NCBI RefSeq assembly: GCF_017562075.2
Contig: NC_054083.1
Location: 3,666,273-3,730,272 of the forward strand
Length of the DNA stretch: 64,000 nucleotides
Direction: 5' to 3'
Source of the DNA: Anopheles merus
Lineage: Eukaryota; Arthropoda; Insecta; Diptera; Culicidae
Position 1 is the stretch's first letter; every line of letters starts with the position of its first letter. Position numbers and translations under genes: made by a program. The notes under the pieces were generated by a model. The model was not told the origin of the DNA. It ran no database searches and worked only from the letters and a program-made list of their open reading frames with translations. This document shows, piece after piece, positions 20,843-30,675 of this stretch.

Positions 20843-23800
20843 ACTCTGTAATGGGATGGGATCCGAAGCCCTCCGAGGGATAACATAGGCTCTCCCATCC
20901 AACTCCTATTCCGACACGTCCTCGTCGTGCAGAGTGGTAACATGTGCCTTCATATATCCTAGCTTGGGTACACGGGCTAGATCCAACCCCTTGGGCGGAT
21001 GGTGGCATATGGCGAACCAGGAGGGGGGTGGGTATCCCGGGAAACTGGGTGCCTGAACGTCGGGGGGGCAACCCGACGCTAAATAAAACGGTCACGTGGG
21101 CGCAGGGCCAGTCACCCAGTCCCATGGAACAACTGACTACAGAAAGCATCAGAAGGATACGAAACGGACTTAACGATACCGACCCAACGCAATGCCCCCG
21201 GACAACGATTAAAATGGGCTCATGGAACGTACGCACTCTTAGCAAAGCCGGAGCCTTGAAACAACTTGATGACGCCCTAGCCACATTGAGCATGGACCTC
21301 GTAGCTCTACAAGAGATTCGGTGGCTAGGGAACGGTGTGCACAACAGGCGTGGTAAGCAATGCTACGATATTTACTACAGCTGCCACGACCGCCACCACG
21401 TGCTCGGAACGGGTTTCGCCGTAGGTCCCCGGCTGAAATCCGTAATCATAGATTTCAAGGCTATAAACGATAGGCTATGCACCCTGCGCATGCGAGGCAA
21501 ATTCTTCAATATAAGCCTCATAAACGTTCACGCCCCTACCGAAGATAAAGAGGAAGAGGAGAAGGACCTTTTTTACGGCCGCCTCGCTAGAACTATAGAT
21601 GCGTGCCCCAGGCATGACCTCAAAATCATCCTGGGGGACTTCAACGCAAAAGTCGGTAGGGAGCCAATGTACCGCCAATACACTGGCTGTCACAGTCTGC
21701 ATGAGCACAGTAACGATAATGGTAGTAGATTGGTCCAGTTCGCCGCAGCGAACAATCTGGTTGTAGGAAGTACCAAATTTGCGCGGAGGGACATCCACAA
21801 AATGACGTGGGCGCACCCGGATGGCGAATCCTTCAACCAGATCGACCACGTGTTAATAAGCCGCCGACGACAGTCGAGTCTGTTAAATGTCAGAAAATAT
21901 CGAGGAGCCAATATCGATTCCGATCACTACTTGGTTGGCTTAGTGATACGTTGTAGAATCGCCCGCCCCCGCACCAATGGGGGCGGAGAAAACACGCAGC
22001 CTCGGCTCAACACGGACTCTCTAAGGGACATTACTGTCCAACAGGAATTCAAAGCCGCTTTACACGAGTCTCTACTACCAGAAAACAGTTATGAAACTAC
22101 GAGCGAGAGGTGGAACGCTCTAAAAACAAAAATAATAAACTGTGCAAGAAATATACTCCCACCACGTCGTGGCAACACCAAATCTGGCTGGTTCGACGAT
22201 GAATGCAGACAAGTGACCGAACGTAAGAATACTGCATACCGAGCAATGCAGCAACGGCATAGAACGCGGGCATGCGCAGAGGAATATTCACGGCTCAGAC
22301 GCGAAGAGAAACGAGTTCACCGCTCTAAGAAGCATGCTTTGGAAGAGCAAAACATGCGGGAACTCGAGCAAACCAGAGAGGCGTACGGACCGACACGAAA
22401 GTTTTACCAAGCGATAGCAGGTCACCGAAACAACGTTGTACCTAAGGTAACCTGCTGTCGCAACAAGGATGGAGATCTGGTTAGTAACCAGCCAGAGGTC
22501 CTCTCGCGGTGGGCTCAGTACTTTGATGAATTACTCTACGACCAGTTAAACGAACAGCTAGAAGCGCCACTAGCAGATAGTGTCATGCTACTGCCACCTA
22601 GCATAGAAGAAACACGAAAGGCTATCCGTCGGCTGAAAAATAACAAGGCACCCGGAACCGACGGAATTGCAGCTAAACTGGTCCAGAATGGAGGTGCACG
22701 ACTAGAAAACGAGATTCATCAAATTGTTAATGAGGTGTGGGACAGCGAATCGATGCCTTGTGATTGGAATCTCGGCATCATCTACCCCGTATACAAGAAG
22801 GGAGACAGGTTGGACTGCAACAACTACAGGGGTATTACGGTGTTGAATACCGCCTATAAAATATTCTCCCTGATCCTTCAGGATCGCCTTGTCCCGCACG
22901 TCGAAGAGATAGTAGGAAACTATCAAAGAGGATTCCGAAACGGAAAATCAACCACTGATCAGATCTTCACCATGCGGCAGATCTTGGAGAAGATGGCTGA
23001 ATACAGACACGACACATACCATCTCTTCATAGACTTCAAAGCCGCATACGATAGCATAGCCAGGGTAAAACTGTACGACGCTATGATCTCATTTGGAATC
23101 CCGGCCAAACTGATAAGGCTAGTTAGAATGACTATGACCAACGTCACATGCCAGGTGAGGGTGGATGGAAAACTCTCAGGACCTTTTGCTACCACCAAAG
23201 GTCTGCGCCAGGGGGACGGGCTTGCCTGTCTCCTATTCAACTTGGCGCTAGAGAGGGCCATCCGCGACTCGAGGGTGGAGACTACGGGAACCATCTTCTA
23301 TAAGTCAACCCAGATCCTGGCATACGCTGATGATATAGACATCATTGGTCTGCGGCTCTCCTATGTAGCAGAAGCCTACCAAGGGATTGAGCAGGCGGCA
23401 GAGAGCCTCGGATTGTAGATAAACGAGGCAAAGACCAAACTGATGGTGGCAACATCAGCGGACCTACCAATAAATAATCCGAATCTACGTAGGCGTGACG
23501 TACAGATAGGTGAACGCACTTTTGAAGTCGTCCCACAATTCACCTATCTTGGGTCAAAGGTCAGCAACGACAACAGCATGGAAGCTGAGTTGCGCGCAAG
23601 GATGCTGGCTGCCAACCGGTCATTCTACAGCCTGAAAAAGCAGTTTACCTCAAAGAACCTGTCGCGACGGACGAAGCTGGGACTATATAGTACCTATATA
23701 GTACCAGTACTCACATACGCCTCTGAGACATGGACACTGTCCAAATCTGACGAAACCCTCTTAGCCGCGTTCGAGAGGAAGATGCTCAGAAGGATACTTG

Positions 23801-24151
23801 GCCCCGTATGTGTGGAAGGACAATGGAGGAGCCGCTATAATGACGAGCTATACGAGATGTACGGCGACCTCACTGTCGTACAGCGTATAAAGCTCGCCAG
23901 GCTCCGGTGGGCTGGCCATGTTATACGCATGGAAACGGACGACCCAGCCCGTAAAGTCTTTTTAGGCCGTCCACAAGGACAGAGGAGGCGTGGTAGGCCC
24001 AAATTGAGGTGGCAAGATGGCGTGGAGGCGTCCGCCATTAAGGCCGGGATAACGGACTGGCAGACGAAGGCGCGAGACCGTGAGCGGCTTCGGACACTCC
24101 TGAGGCAGGCCAAGACCGCAAAGCGGTTGTAGTGTCGGATAAGTAAGTAAG
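20843..24151 (+). mobile_element. RTE-clade non-LTR retrotransposon, near full length
   Basis: 3.3 kb from actctgtaatggg to a (TAAG)n tail (ggataagtaagtaa). The same 5' start appears inverted at 61905-62215, and the same 3' tail in minus copies at 26344 and 40437, which defines both ends of the family. One long ORF encodes endonuclease and RT, with no ORF1, typical of RTE. It inserted in a short tandem repeat of the Gypsy 3' region. A single in-frame TAG is the only obvious lesion. Confidence 0.9.
20944..24132 (+). pseudogene. RTE ORF: APE endonuclease plus reverse transcriptase, one nonsense codon
   Basis: 1062 codons plus stop from the ATG at 20944 (the N-terminal sequence GLDPTP...GNWVPERRGG is conserved in the inverted fragment near 62000, so it is probably coding). 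Endonuclease motifs: MGSWNVRTLS, ALQEIRWLG, ILGDFNAKVG and the terminal SDHYLV. RT motifs: NNKAPGTDGI, YKKGDRLDCNNYRGI, YHLFIDFKAAYDSI, GLRQGDGLACLLFNL and AYADDIDIIG (YADD intact). The frame is broken only by a TAG at 23416-23418; the other RTE copies in this window have CAG (Gln) there. The C-terminal part carries a conserved RLRWAGHVIRM and RRRGRPKLRWQDGV. The enzyme nicks and copies the element at the target. It could act in trans if read through, but this is speculation. Confidence 0.9.
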
Positions 24152-24265
24152 GTTTGGGTAGGTTAATTCACTAGGTTTAGGTCGGCTTTTTCACCAGGTT
24201 TAGATAGGTTGTTTCACAAATTTTAGGTAGGCTCTTTCACTAGGTTTAGATTGTAGGTAGCTTTA
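24152..24265 (+). repeat. Short imperfect tandem repeat, unit about 22-35 bp
   Basis: Units of the form ttcactaggtttaggtaggct recur (ttcactagg, ttcaccagg, ttcacaaat, ttcactagg). The RTE sits in the first unit, since ttcactagg also ends the left flank at 20834-20842. The array is likely part of the Gypsy 3' end. Confidence 0.65.
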
Positions 24266-25321
24266 AGTGCGCGTAGGTTAAGATTAATTTTATAACGTTA
24301 TTTAAAAAAAACACAAACACACATACACCACATTATGCCACTGCAAGCCACTAACAGTTACATTTCATTTTAGCAATTGCTTGGTTTTGATCTCGGAGGG
24401 GTTTGATAGGCGACCCGGAAGCCTCGCGCTCAACGTATCGCATGCGTAGGCAGAATGATTGTGTGAAGAAGAAGATGATCGATCATTTGTAAACGTTGAT
24501 CGAAGAGAACAATGATTGAGAGAGATGAGAGGTCTGACATGAGAGAGATGACATGTATTGTACAACAGGATACAACGGTAGGAGTATGGCTAAAAACTCA
24601 ACGGAAAAAATGTTAGAATGGGTCACAAAGAAAAATAGGTATCCATATTACGTACTATTTCCGCACACACACATAGTATAGCCCAACGGAACGACGATAG
24701 TTACGAACAATGATGATAGGATAATGATGAGGGGATAGCGATCGCTGAGCGATAATCATGAATCGATGACGATAGATGTAGAGAGCCGAATTGCATGTGG
24801 ATCAGCACAGCACAACACTGCACAGCTAGAAGTCGGTGATAAAAGACGTTATTAGTAGGAATAGGAAAGCAATATGATAACCATAAAAAACTACTTAGTT
24901 AAGACACTTCGGCGAAGTTAAAGGTAGTTTCGGTTATGCTGCACGAAAGGATGTTTCCGGAATGAGCTATGACGTTTGTCACGAGGCGAATGTTGAAAAA
25001 AAAAAGGGTAATGAGATGGAGCGTTCCGCTCACGCTATAAAGCGCAACTCTAGGATAAGGCATAGCGGCGCGTTAGTGATCGCGCGGAGGACAACGCTAG
25101 GATCGACGAAAGCTTGTCAAAATAGAGCAATTGTGAAGAAGCAGAAGAAGGGGGGAGGGGTCGTCCGGGTCCTCCTCTCGGGAGAGAGGTCAAGTGGTGG
25201 CAAATTTGGAAGACGAAGATCATTAACTCTGTAGACGGGAAGCTAGAAAGTTGAATAAAAGTTGGCAATAACACGGTGTAACATTTAAAATCTAGTTTCT
25301 TTTATTAATATAAGGTGTAGT
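24266..25321. other. Unassigned stretch, possibly including the old Gypsy 3' LTR
   Basis: No convincing gene. It contains purine-rich runs (gagagagatgagag near 24513; agaagaaggggggagggg near 25141-25159) and gaataaaa near 25252. The second purine run could be a polypurine tract with an LTR after it, but I found no matching LTR pair within the window. Open frames at 24962-25234 and on the minus strand have no recognisable product. Confidence 0.35.
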
Positions 25322-26340
25322 TTAGTTCAGGTGTGTTGTATGCTTGTGTTGTGTAACGGGTTTTCGGTAGAAGTTAAGCGCAGCGTTCTGTGCATTCCAT
25401 TTTAGCAGCAAGTTGCTCTGCGTGGTTTTGGGTTTGGGTGTCTCGTGCACAGGCCACCTACACCAGCAAAAATTGACGGTTTCTCGCTCTGCCCAATACT
25501 TTGCGCCAACGGTGATGAGGTATTGATTTGCGCTGTGCGCGCGTGTCTCAGCGTTCTTCGCTTGCGACTTTGGTGCAAGTATCGGCAGATTTCTTAGAAC
25601 ATTTAATGTGCTGCTTTGAGTAGTATGGGGCCCCGGTTTTCTGCAGTTCGGGACCCTCGACAAAATACAATGACGGGGCCCCCTAGATCGCCGAAGCCCC
25701 TGGCGGCCGCCCAATCCGCCCACCGTTTAACGCGCCACTGCGATGTCGTCGTGGAGATATCACGAACCGTATTCCGTGTGGAATTTCCTCTGGCTACTTT
25801 AAAGTGACGACAAATTTAAGAGCTTTGTTCAATTCTGTTCCCATGTGCGCGCCTACCATGTCCTGAGTTTTAGCACCCACTCTAGCCAGTTAAAATAGTT
25901 GACTGTCGACTCATCCGCCGCGTGAAAAGTCGGGTGCGAGAATGTTGACACTTTTGGTTGGGGAGCAGCGTCGTCTCTATTCACCTGCGCGTTGGGTGTA
26001 CCCATTGCCAATTTTATCGCTTGTGCGATCATTATCGAAAGCTGTGCCATAGATTTGTGATCAAGCTGAGCCATTATGTTTTCACTTTGCGAGGAATCCT
26101 ACACAAAATGTTGTGTTTTACGGTAATTAATTCAGTTCCATTTTATTCACGTTCTGTTTTGTAACAAGATATAAGTTGTTCTTTGATCAACAAGATACAA
26201 GTAACAAGAGAGAGAGTGAAGAAAAAAGCAAAGCTTAACACGAAGGCACGCCCAAAAGAGAGTCTATGATGTATATTTATTTTTCCTGCTGCTCTCAATC
26301 CCTACAGTCACTTTACCTCGACACCTCTATCAGTCGAACT
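25322..26340 (-). mobile_element. Fragment of a second Gypsy-type element: LTR end and gag start
   Basis: On the minus strand an LTR-like end (about 26340-26109, with a gaataaaa signal and terminal caaca) leads into an ATG at 26074. A gag-like frame follows, 26074-25853: MAQLDHKSMAQLSIMIAQAIKLAM, then a part ending ADESTVNYFNWLEWVLKL that resembles the start of the capsid in some Gypsy gags. Beyond it, 25852-25322 retains scraps (GTELNKALKF) interrupted near 25625-25685 by a segment with ggggcccc at both ends, perhaps a tiny MITE. No pol is present. Both family and boundaries are uncertain. Confidence 0.5.
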
Positions 26341-26343
26341 CCA

Positions 26344-26376
<33 letters not shown>

Positions 26377-27520
26377 TCCTACAAGCGCTATAACCGATTT
26401 GCGGTCTTGGCCTGCCTCAGGAGTGTCCGAAGCCGCTCACGGCCCCGTGCCTTCGTCTGCCAGTCCGTTATCTCGTCCTTAATGGTGGACGCCTCCACGC
26501 CATCTTGCCACCTCAATTTGGGCCTACCACGCCTCTTCTGTCCTTGTGGACGGCCTAAAAAGACTTTACGGGCTGGGTCATCCGTTTTCATGCGTACAAC
26601 ATGGCCAGCCCACCGGAGCCTGGCGAGCTTGATACGCTGTACGACAGTCCTTGACCCAAGATAGGTGAATTCTGGGACGACTTCAAACGTGCGTTCACCT
26701 ATCTGTACATCATGGCAACGAAGATTCTGATTATTTATTGGTAGGCCCGCTGATATTGCCACCATCAGTTTGGTCTTTGCCTCGTTTATCTGCAATCCGA
26801 GGCTCTCTGCCGTCTGCTCGATCTCTTGGTAGGCTTCTGCTACATAGTAGAGCCGCAGACCAATGATGTATATATCATCAGCGTATGCCAGGATCTGGGT
26901 TGACTTATAGAAGATGGTTCCCGTAGTCTTCAGCCTCGAGTCGCGGATGGCCCTCTCTATTGCCGGGTTGAATAGGAGACAGGCAAGCCCGTCCCCCTGG
27001 CGCAGACCCTTGGTGGTAGCAAAAGGTCCTGAGAGTTTTCCATCCACCTTCACCTGGCATGTGACGTTGGTCATAGCCATTTTAACTAGCCTTATAAGTT
27101 TGGCCCGGATTCCAAAAGAGCTCATAGCGTCGTACAGTTTTACCCTGGCTATGCTATCATATGCCGCTTTGAAGTCAATGAAGAGATGGTATGTGTCGTG
27201 TCTGTACTCAGCCATCTTCTCCAAGATCTGCCGCATGGTGAAGATCTGATCAGTGGTTGATTTTACGTTTCGGAATCCTCTTTGATAGTCCGACTCCGAC
27301 TATCTCTTCGACGTATGGGACAATACGATCCTGAAGGATCAGGGAGAATATTTTTTTGTAGGCGGTATTCAGCACAGTAATACCCCTGTAGTTGTTGCAG
27401 TCCAACCTGTCTCCCTTGTTGTACATGGAGTAGATGATGGCGAGATTCCAGTCACAAGGCATCGATTCGCTGTCCCACACCCCAGTAACAATTTGATGAA
27501 TCTCGTTTTCTAGTCGTGAT
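26344..27520 (-). mobile_element. RTE copy 2, 5'-truncated and internally deleted
   Basis: Minus-strand copy of the RTE family. The 3' tail appears as (ACTT)n at about 26344-26377. Coding 27236-26388 includes YHLFIDFKAAYDSIARVK, GLRQGDGLACLLF and AYADDIYIIG. A deletion of roughly 330 bases joins EFTYLGS directly to TVVQRIKLARLRWAG near 26651. 27480-27250 encodes WDSESMPCDWNLAIIY and YRGITVLNTAYK, with frameshifts around 27290. The 5' break is near 27520, where sequence changes to the CR1 fragment. Read from the 3' end it is about 85% of an RT domain. Confidence 0.88.
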
Positions 27521-28672
27521 CTGGTGAGTAACCAGCATCATCGATTTGTATGCAGTAGCTGGGTTCAGAGAAGTAGGACCTAAATCAATTCACCAGCGGA
27601 GGAGAGAGACTGATCCGGGTGAGTTTGGTTTACACGATCAATCGCAGCCCTAAGGTTACTGTATACTACATCCATTTGAGCTCCAGAAGTGAAGGCTGCG
27701 TGGCAGTTGGAGAAGAATTCCACCAGCTTTGTGGTAAGAGTGCGTCGAGGAAAGAAACCATGCTGGCGTGTAGAAATATAAGAAGGAAAGTTTTGCATGA
27801 CGATCTCAAACACCTTGGCACAAGAAGCCAAGGTGGTTATCCAGCAGAGTTTTTATCTCCTTTTTTGTACACCGGAAACATCACATTTCCAGGATTTCCA
27901 GCATTTTCTTGTGAAAAAGAGAGTTGGTAGATGCGAGAAAAAGGCTCTGCTAAAAACCCACGGCAATTGGCAAGGATTACCCTAGGGATGCCATCGGGCC
28001 CAGGGTTTTATGAGGATTTAACCTGCTGTGATTGACTCGAAGTGCAGGAAAGTTAGAATCATCGATGTTCTAGGAATGTGAGCGGAAGTTAAAGTCCACG
28101 AATAGTAGAAGCGTATCGATAGTAGCACAAGCAACATCATCTATAGTACAGCAGATATATTGCATGGTAGTAGTGTTGTTTACTAAATCTGAAGGAATGT
28201 ACATTACGCCTGTAATAAGAGTACGATTATTATCATAATCTTTGAACCAGAGTTGCTCAACGGTATCTTGTGTAGGACATAGGATTGCACGTAGATAGGA
28301 AGCAACGACGATGAAAACCACACCACCAATTGATTTTCTGCTATTTTTGCTGCTACGCTCTATTTTATACGCTGTATAATTATCTGGGAATAATTATGAG
28401 GAATCAATCGTTGAATCCATTCATGTTTTAGTCAGGATAATAAGTTCGTAGTGGGTTTTACAAACATTTTTAAATACTTTATAGCTTTTAGATTTCAATC
28501 CTCTAACGTTTAAGGACAGAAACAATAATTCGTCGGCTGGCAACCCCAGTATGATTGACATGATATTCATGCGTTTGTGTGAGTATATAGTTCGTTCTTT
28601 GATAGTTCTTTCTTCGGGGGAAAGAGCCTTTTCACGTAGTGGTAAAGGCACTAACACTTATAAACGACAGGA
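27521..28672 (-). mobile_element. CR1/Jockey-group non-LTR fragment: endonuclease and RT pieces
   Basis: Minus strand, cut at its 5' side by the assembly gap. 28657-28421 encodes the endonuclease start LLFLSLNVRGLKSKSYKVFKN...ELIILTKT; 28321-28070 the middle, ending LLLFVDFNF (normally GDFN). RT pieces follow: PGPDGIP near 27990 and SCAKVFEI...STRQHGFFPRRTLTTKLVEF near 27831-27700, then YSNLRAAIDRV. The region between endonuclease and RT is missing, and frameshifts are frequent, so it is a dead relic. It is related to the CR1-like copies at 30676 and 47570. Confidence 0.78.
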
Positions 28673-28772
28673 NNNNNNNNNNNNNNNNNNNNNNNNNNNN
28701 NNNNNNNNNNNNNNNNNNNNNNNNNNNNNNNNNNNNNNNNNNNNNNNNNNNNNNNNNNNNNNNNNNNNNNNN
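28673..28772. other. Assembly gap (100 N)
   Basis: Exactly 100 N bases, the usual convention for a gap of unknown size. Order and distance of sequences on either side are not proven by this window. Confidence 0.99.
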
Positions 28773-28997
28773 AACTGAATTTAGCACAATAATTTTGAAT
28801 TTGGAACAATATTCCTCAAACGAAAATGTTTTCAAATAACAGGGGAATGAACCTCCTATCAATGTTTGAAAAATTGAGATTGACCAGTTCATATTGTATG
28901 CATCAGAAATGATAAGAATCATATATACCACTTTTGGTTTGTATTGCATTGATAAGAGATTCATTCCCGTGTAATTTCAAAACAGTTTCGACTGAGG

Positions 28998-29032
28998 TAT
29001 ATTGTAGGAGATTCCTAAATCTAAATTCAGTT
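28998..29032 (+). promoter_or_regulatory. Candidate core promoter of the serine protease homolog gene
   Basis: tatatt at 28998-29003 and tcagtt at 29027-29032 match a TATA box and an arthropod initiator (TCAKTY). The initiator A (29029) is 31 bases from the first T of the TATA, the canonical spacing. The ATG is 51 bases further on. A second initiator-like tcagtc at about 29060 is less well placed. Confidence 0.5.
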
Positions 29033-29079
29033 AGAGTGAATAGTTTAGAGTGAAGCGATTCAGTCGCACAAGTGTTAAC

Positions 29080-30271
29080 ATGAAAAAAGGTGTAACATTT
29101 CTCTGTTTCATTGTCTGCCTAAAAGTCGCTTACTCTGAAGCAGAAGTTCGAAAACTTTTCAACATTACCCATGTTAATTCATCGGATTACATGCGATATC
29201 ATGCATTACATTTGTTTAATAATGATCATCCTAACCGACTACGACCTGCATTAAAAAGTATTTAATTTATCTTATAATTCGCATTAGTACTTCTATCCGA
29301 CAGAATACAATTTGATTTGATTTTTACAGAATGTCCCTTGTCAAATATGCTCTTTCCGGTAAGACATTATGAGTGATTTAAATGAGTTGTTTTGTTTCAC
29401 TTCATGTATACAGCTTTATTTCGTCAGGTGAAGATATTTTCTACCGAAGAACCATACTTTTGTTCCGCGGTGTTCATAAGCGCTGATTTTTTGCTAGCAC
29501 CAGCGATGTGCCTGAAACTTATGCAACCGCTTGATGACCATCCCTCGAGTCATATGTTTGTTTTAATCGAGGCGGAACACGTATTTTATTACGAAGGCGG
29601 TCGCCGGTACATAAACAAAATTTTTTATCATCCTAAGCTAGAGGAAGAACCAGTGTACCATAATCTAGCCGTTGTGAAGTTGCGCAATCCAATGTACGTG
29701 AGTAAAATTGATGTTTTTCAGTATACTTAATCGATCGATATTTTGCTACAGTCGTGAAACGGTGATGGAAAATGGTCAAAGTATTGTTGCTTGTCTATGG
29801 TCTGAAGCAAAGCTGCGCAATAACAAAGTTTACTTGGGCGAATGGTTTAAGTATCATCCTGGTAAGTCTAAAGCAATTTAGAATTATATAGCATTTCCAA
29901 AAATTAATATCTCGATCTAAATAATTATAGAACAAAATCCTGCATTTCGTTGGCTTGATGTTCCAGTCATAACGAGGAAGGAATGTCGCGAGGAGCTTTC
30001 GAAAAATAAAGTAATCATACCAGAATTTGATCGCGGAGTATCTGAAACACAACTATGTGTCAAGGACAAGAAAAATAGTACCATGATTGAGTTTTGTGAA
30101 CCTCGTTCGTCAGGACCATTGTTTATGACCCTCGGTAACACAGTTTACGTGGTAGGGATGCCCACAGTTCATATTGATGATTGTAATGTGCAAATTGAGG
30201 TGTTTAATCGGGTTTCATCATTTTTGGATTGGATTGAAGCAATCGTATGGCCCCATTTTGAACTTCTGTAG
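29080..30271 (+). CDS. Secreted serine protease homolog (catalytically dead trypsin fold), five exons
   Basis: The only convincing host gene. Proposed exons: 29080-29257, 29330-29358 (29-bp microexon), 29428-29693, 29752-29861 and 29931-30271, giving 307 residues in phase. Residues 1-19 look like a signal peptide. The trypsin domain starts about residue 60 (CPLSNMLFP). Cys81 and Cys97 keep the His-loop disulfide, but the TAAHC block reads APAMC, so His57 is Met96. D-I-A-L-L is HNLAVVKL, so Asp102 is Asn148. The GDSGGPL block reads PRSSGPL: a Ser remains but Asp194 is Arg. It cannot be a protease. Such homologs act as cofactors or regulators in insect immune cascades (family knowledge). No CLIP domain is evident. 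Exons 1, 2 and 5 have good splice sites. The exon 3 donor is uncertain: the strong gtgagt at 29698 puts a stop in frame with the next acceptor, while gtacgt at 29694 keeps the frame and family spacing. Confidence 0.85.
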
Positions 30272-30675
30272 AAAGTAGTGCATACAAACTGGTTAGGTTT
30301 GATGTACAACATTTGTACTAAGTTGATAGTGATTTAGTAAATTTAACTAAGATTTCCACGGTTCCCTGTAATATAAAAGTATGAAATGGTAGTCATTACA
30401 ATATTATCAAATCATTGATTAACAAAATCGATAATTTAATATAAAACTTAAACAGGTAAATAAAAGATGGTTGTTTAAACAAATACGGTTGCGTATCTGT
30501 AACACATGTTCTATTATAAATAAAAATGAAAATTTCTTTGTTTGCCTGTATGTATATACCGTCTGTTCCCGAGTTAAGCGGTTCTCTGATAAATTTTATC
30601 CACTTAAAATCCAAAAATATCAGAATTTTCTGCACGAATCATATCAAATAAATGATAAGGTGTATAAAAGTACTA
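30272..30675 (+). other. 3' flank of the protease homolog gene
   Basis: AT-rich, no ORF. Possible polyadenylation signals: aataaaag at about 30460 and aataaaaa at about 30518. The segment 30557-30584 (ccgtctgttcccgagttaag) is an inverted partner of 37150-37177 and may be the end of a DNA element. Confidence 0.45.

Larger units (their letters stand above)
1..24265 (+). mobile_element. Old Gypsy (Ty3-type) LTR retrotransposon, split by nested insertions; 5' end outside window
   Basis: Pieces of one Gypsy polyprotein occur in the right order and orientation: protease end (2-499), RT start (508-597), RT middle (11693-11924), RT YLDD motif (17821-17930), RT end plus RNase H (18162-18942), integrase (19640-20724). 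Each gap is filled by a younger element with a target-site duplication, so the pieces rejoin cleanly when the inserts are removed. The 5' LTR and gag lie before base 1. I could not place the 3' LTR; the 3' untranslated part probably runs through the short repeats at 24152-24265 and perhaps further. All ORFs carry stops or small deletions, so the element is dead. The Ty3/Gypsy assignment rests on the order RT-RNase H-integrase and on the YLDD and HHCC motifs; the lineage was not determined. Confidence 0.85.

Noticed and set aside
22097..22291. Minus-strand ORFs across the RTE and BEL elements
   Set aside because: They are shadows of the strong plus-strand coding frames.
25616..25723. Palindromic ggggcccc segment as a regulatory site
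   Set aside because: The same ggggcccc motif recurs in the GC-rich repeats near 59450-59590, so it is more likely a repeat fragment.
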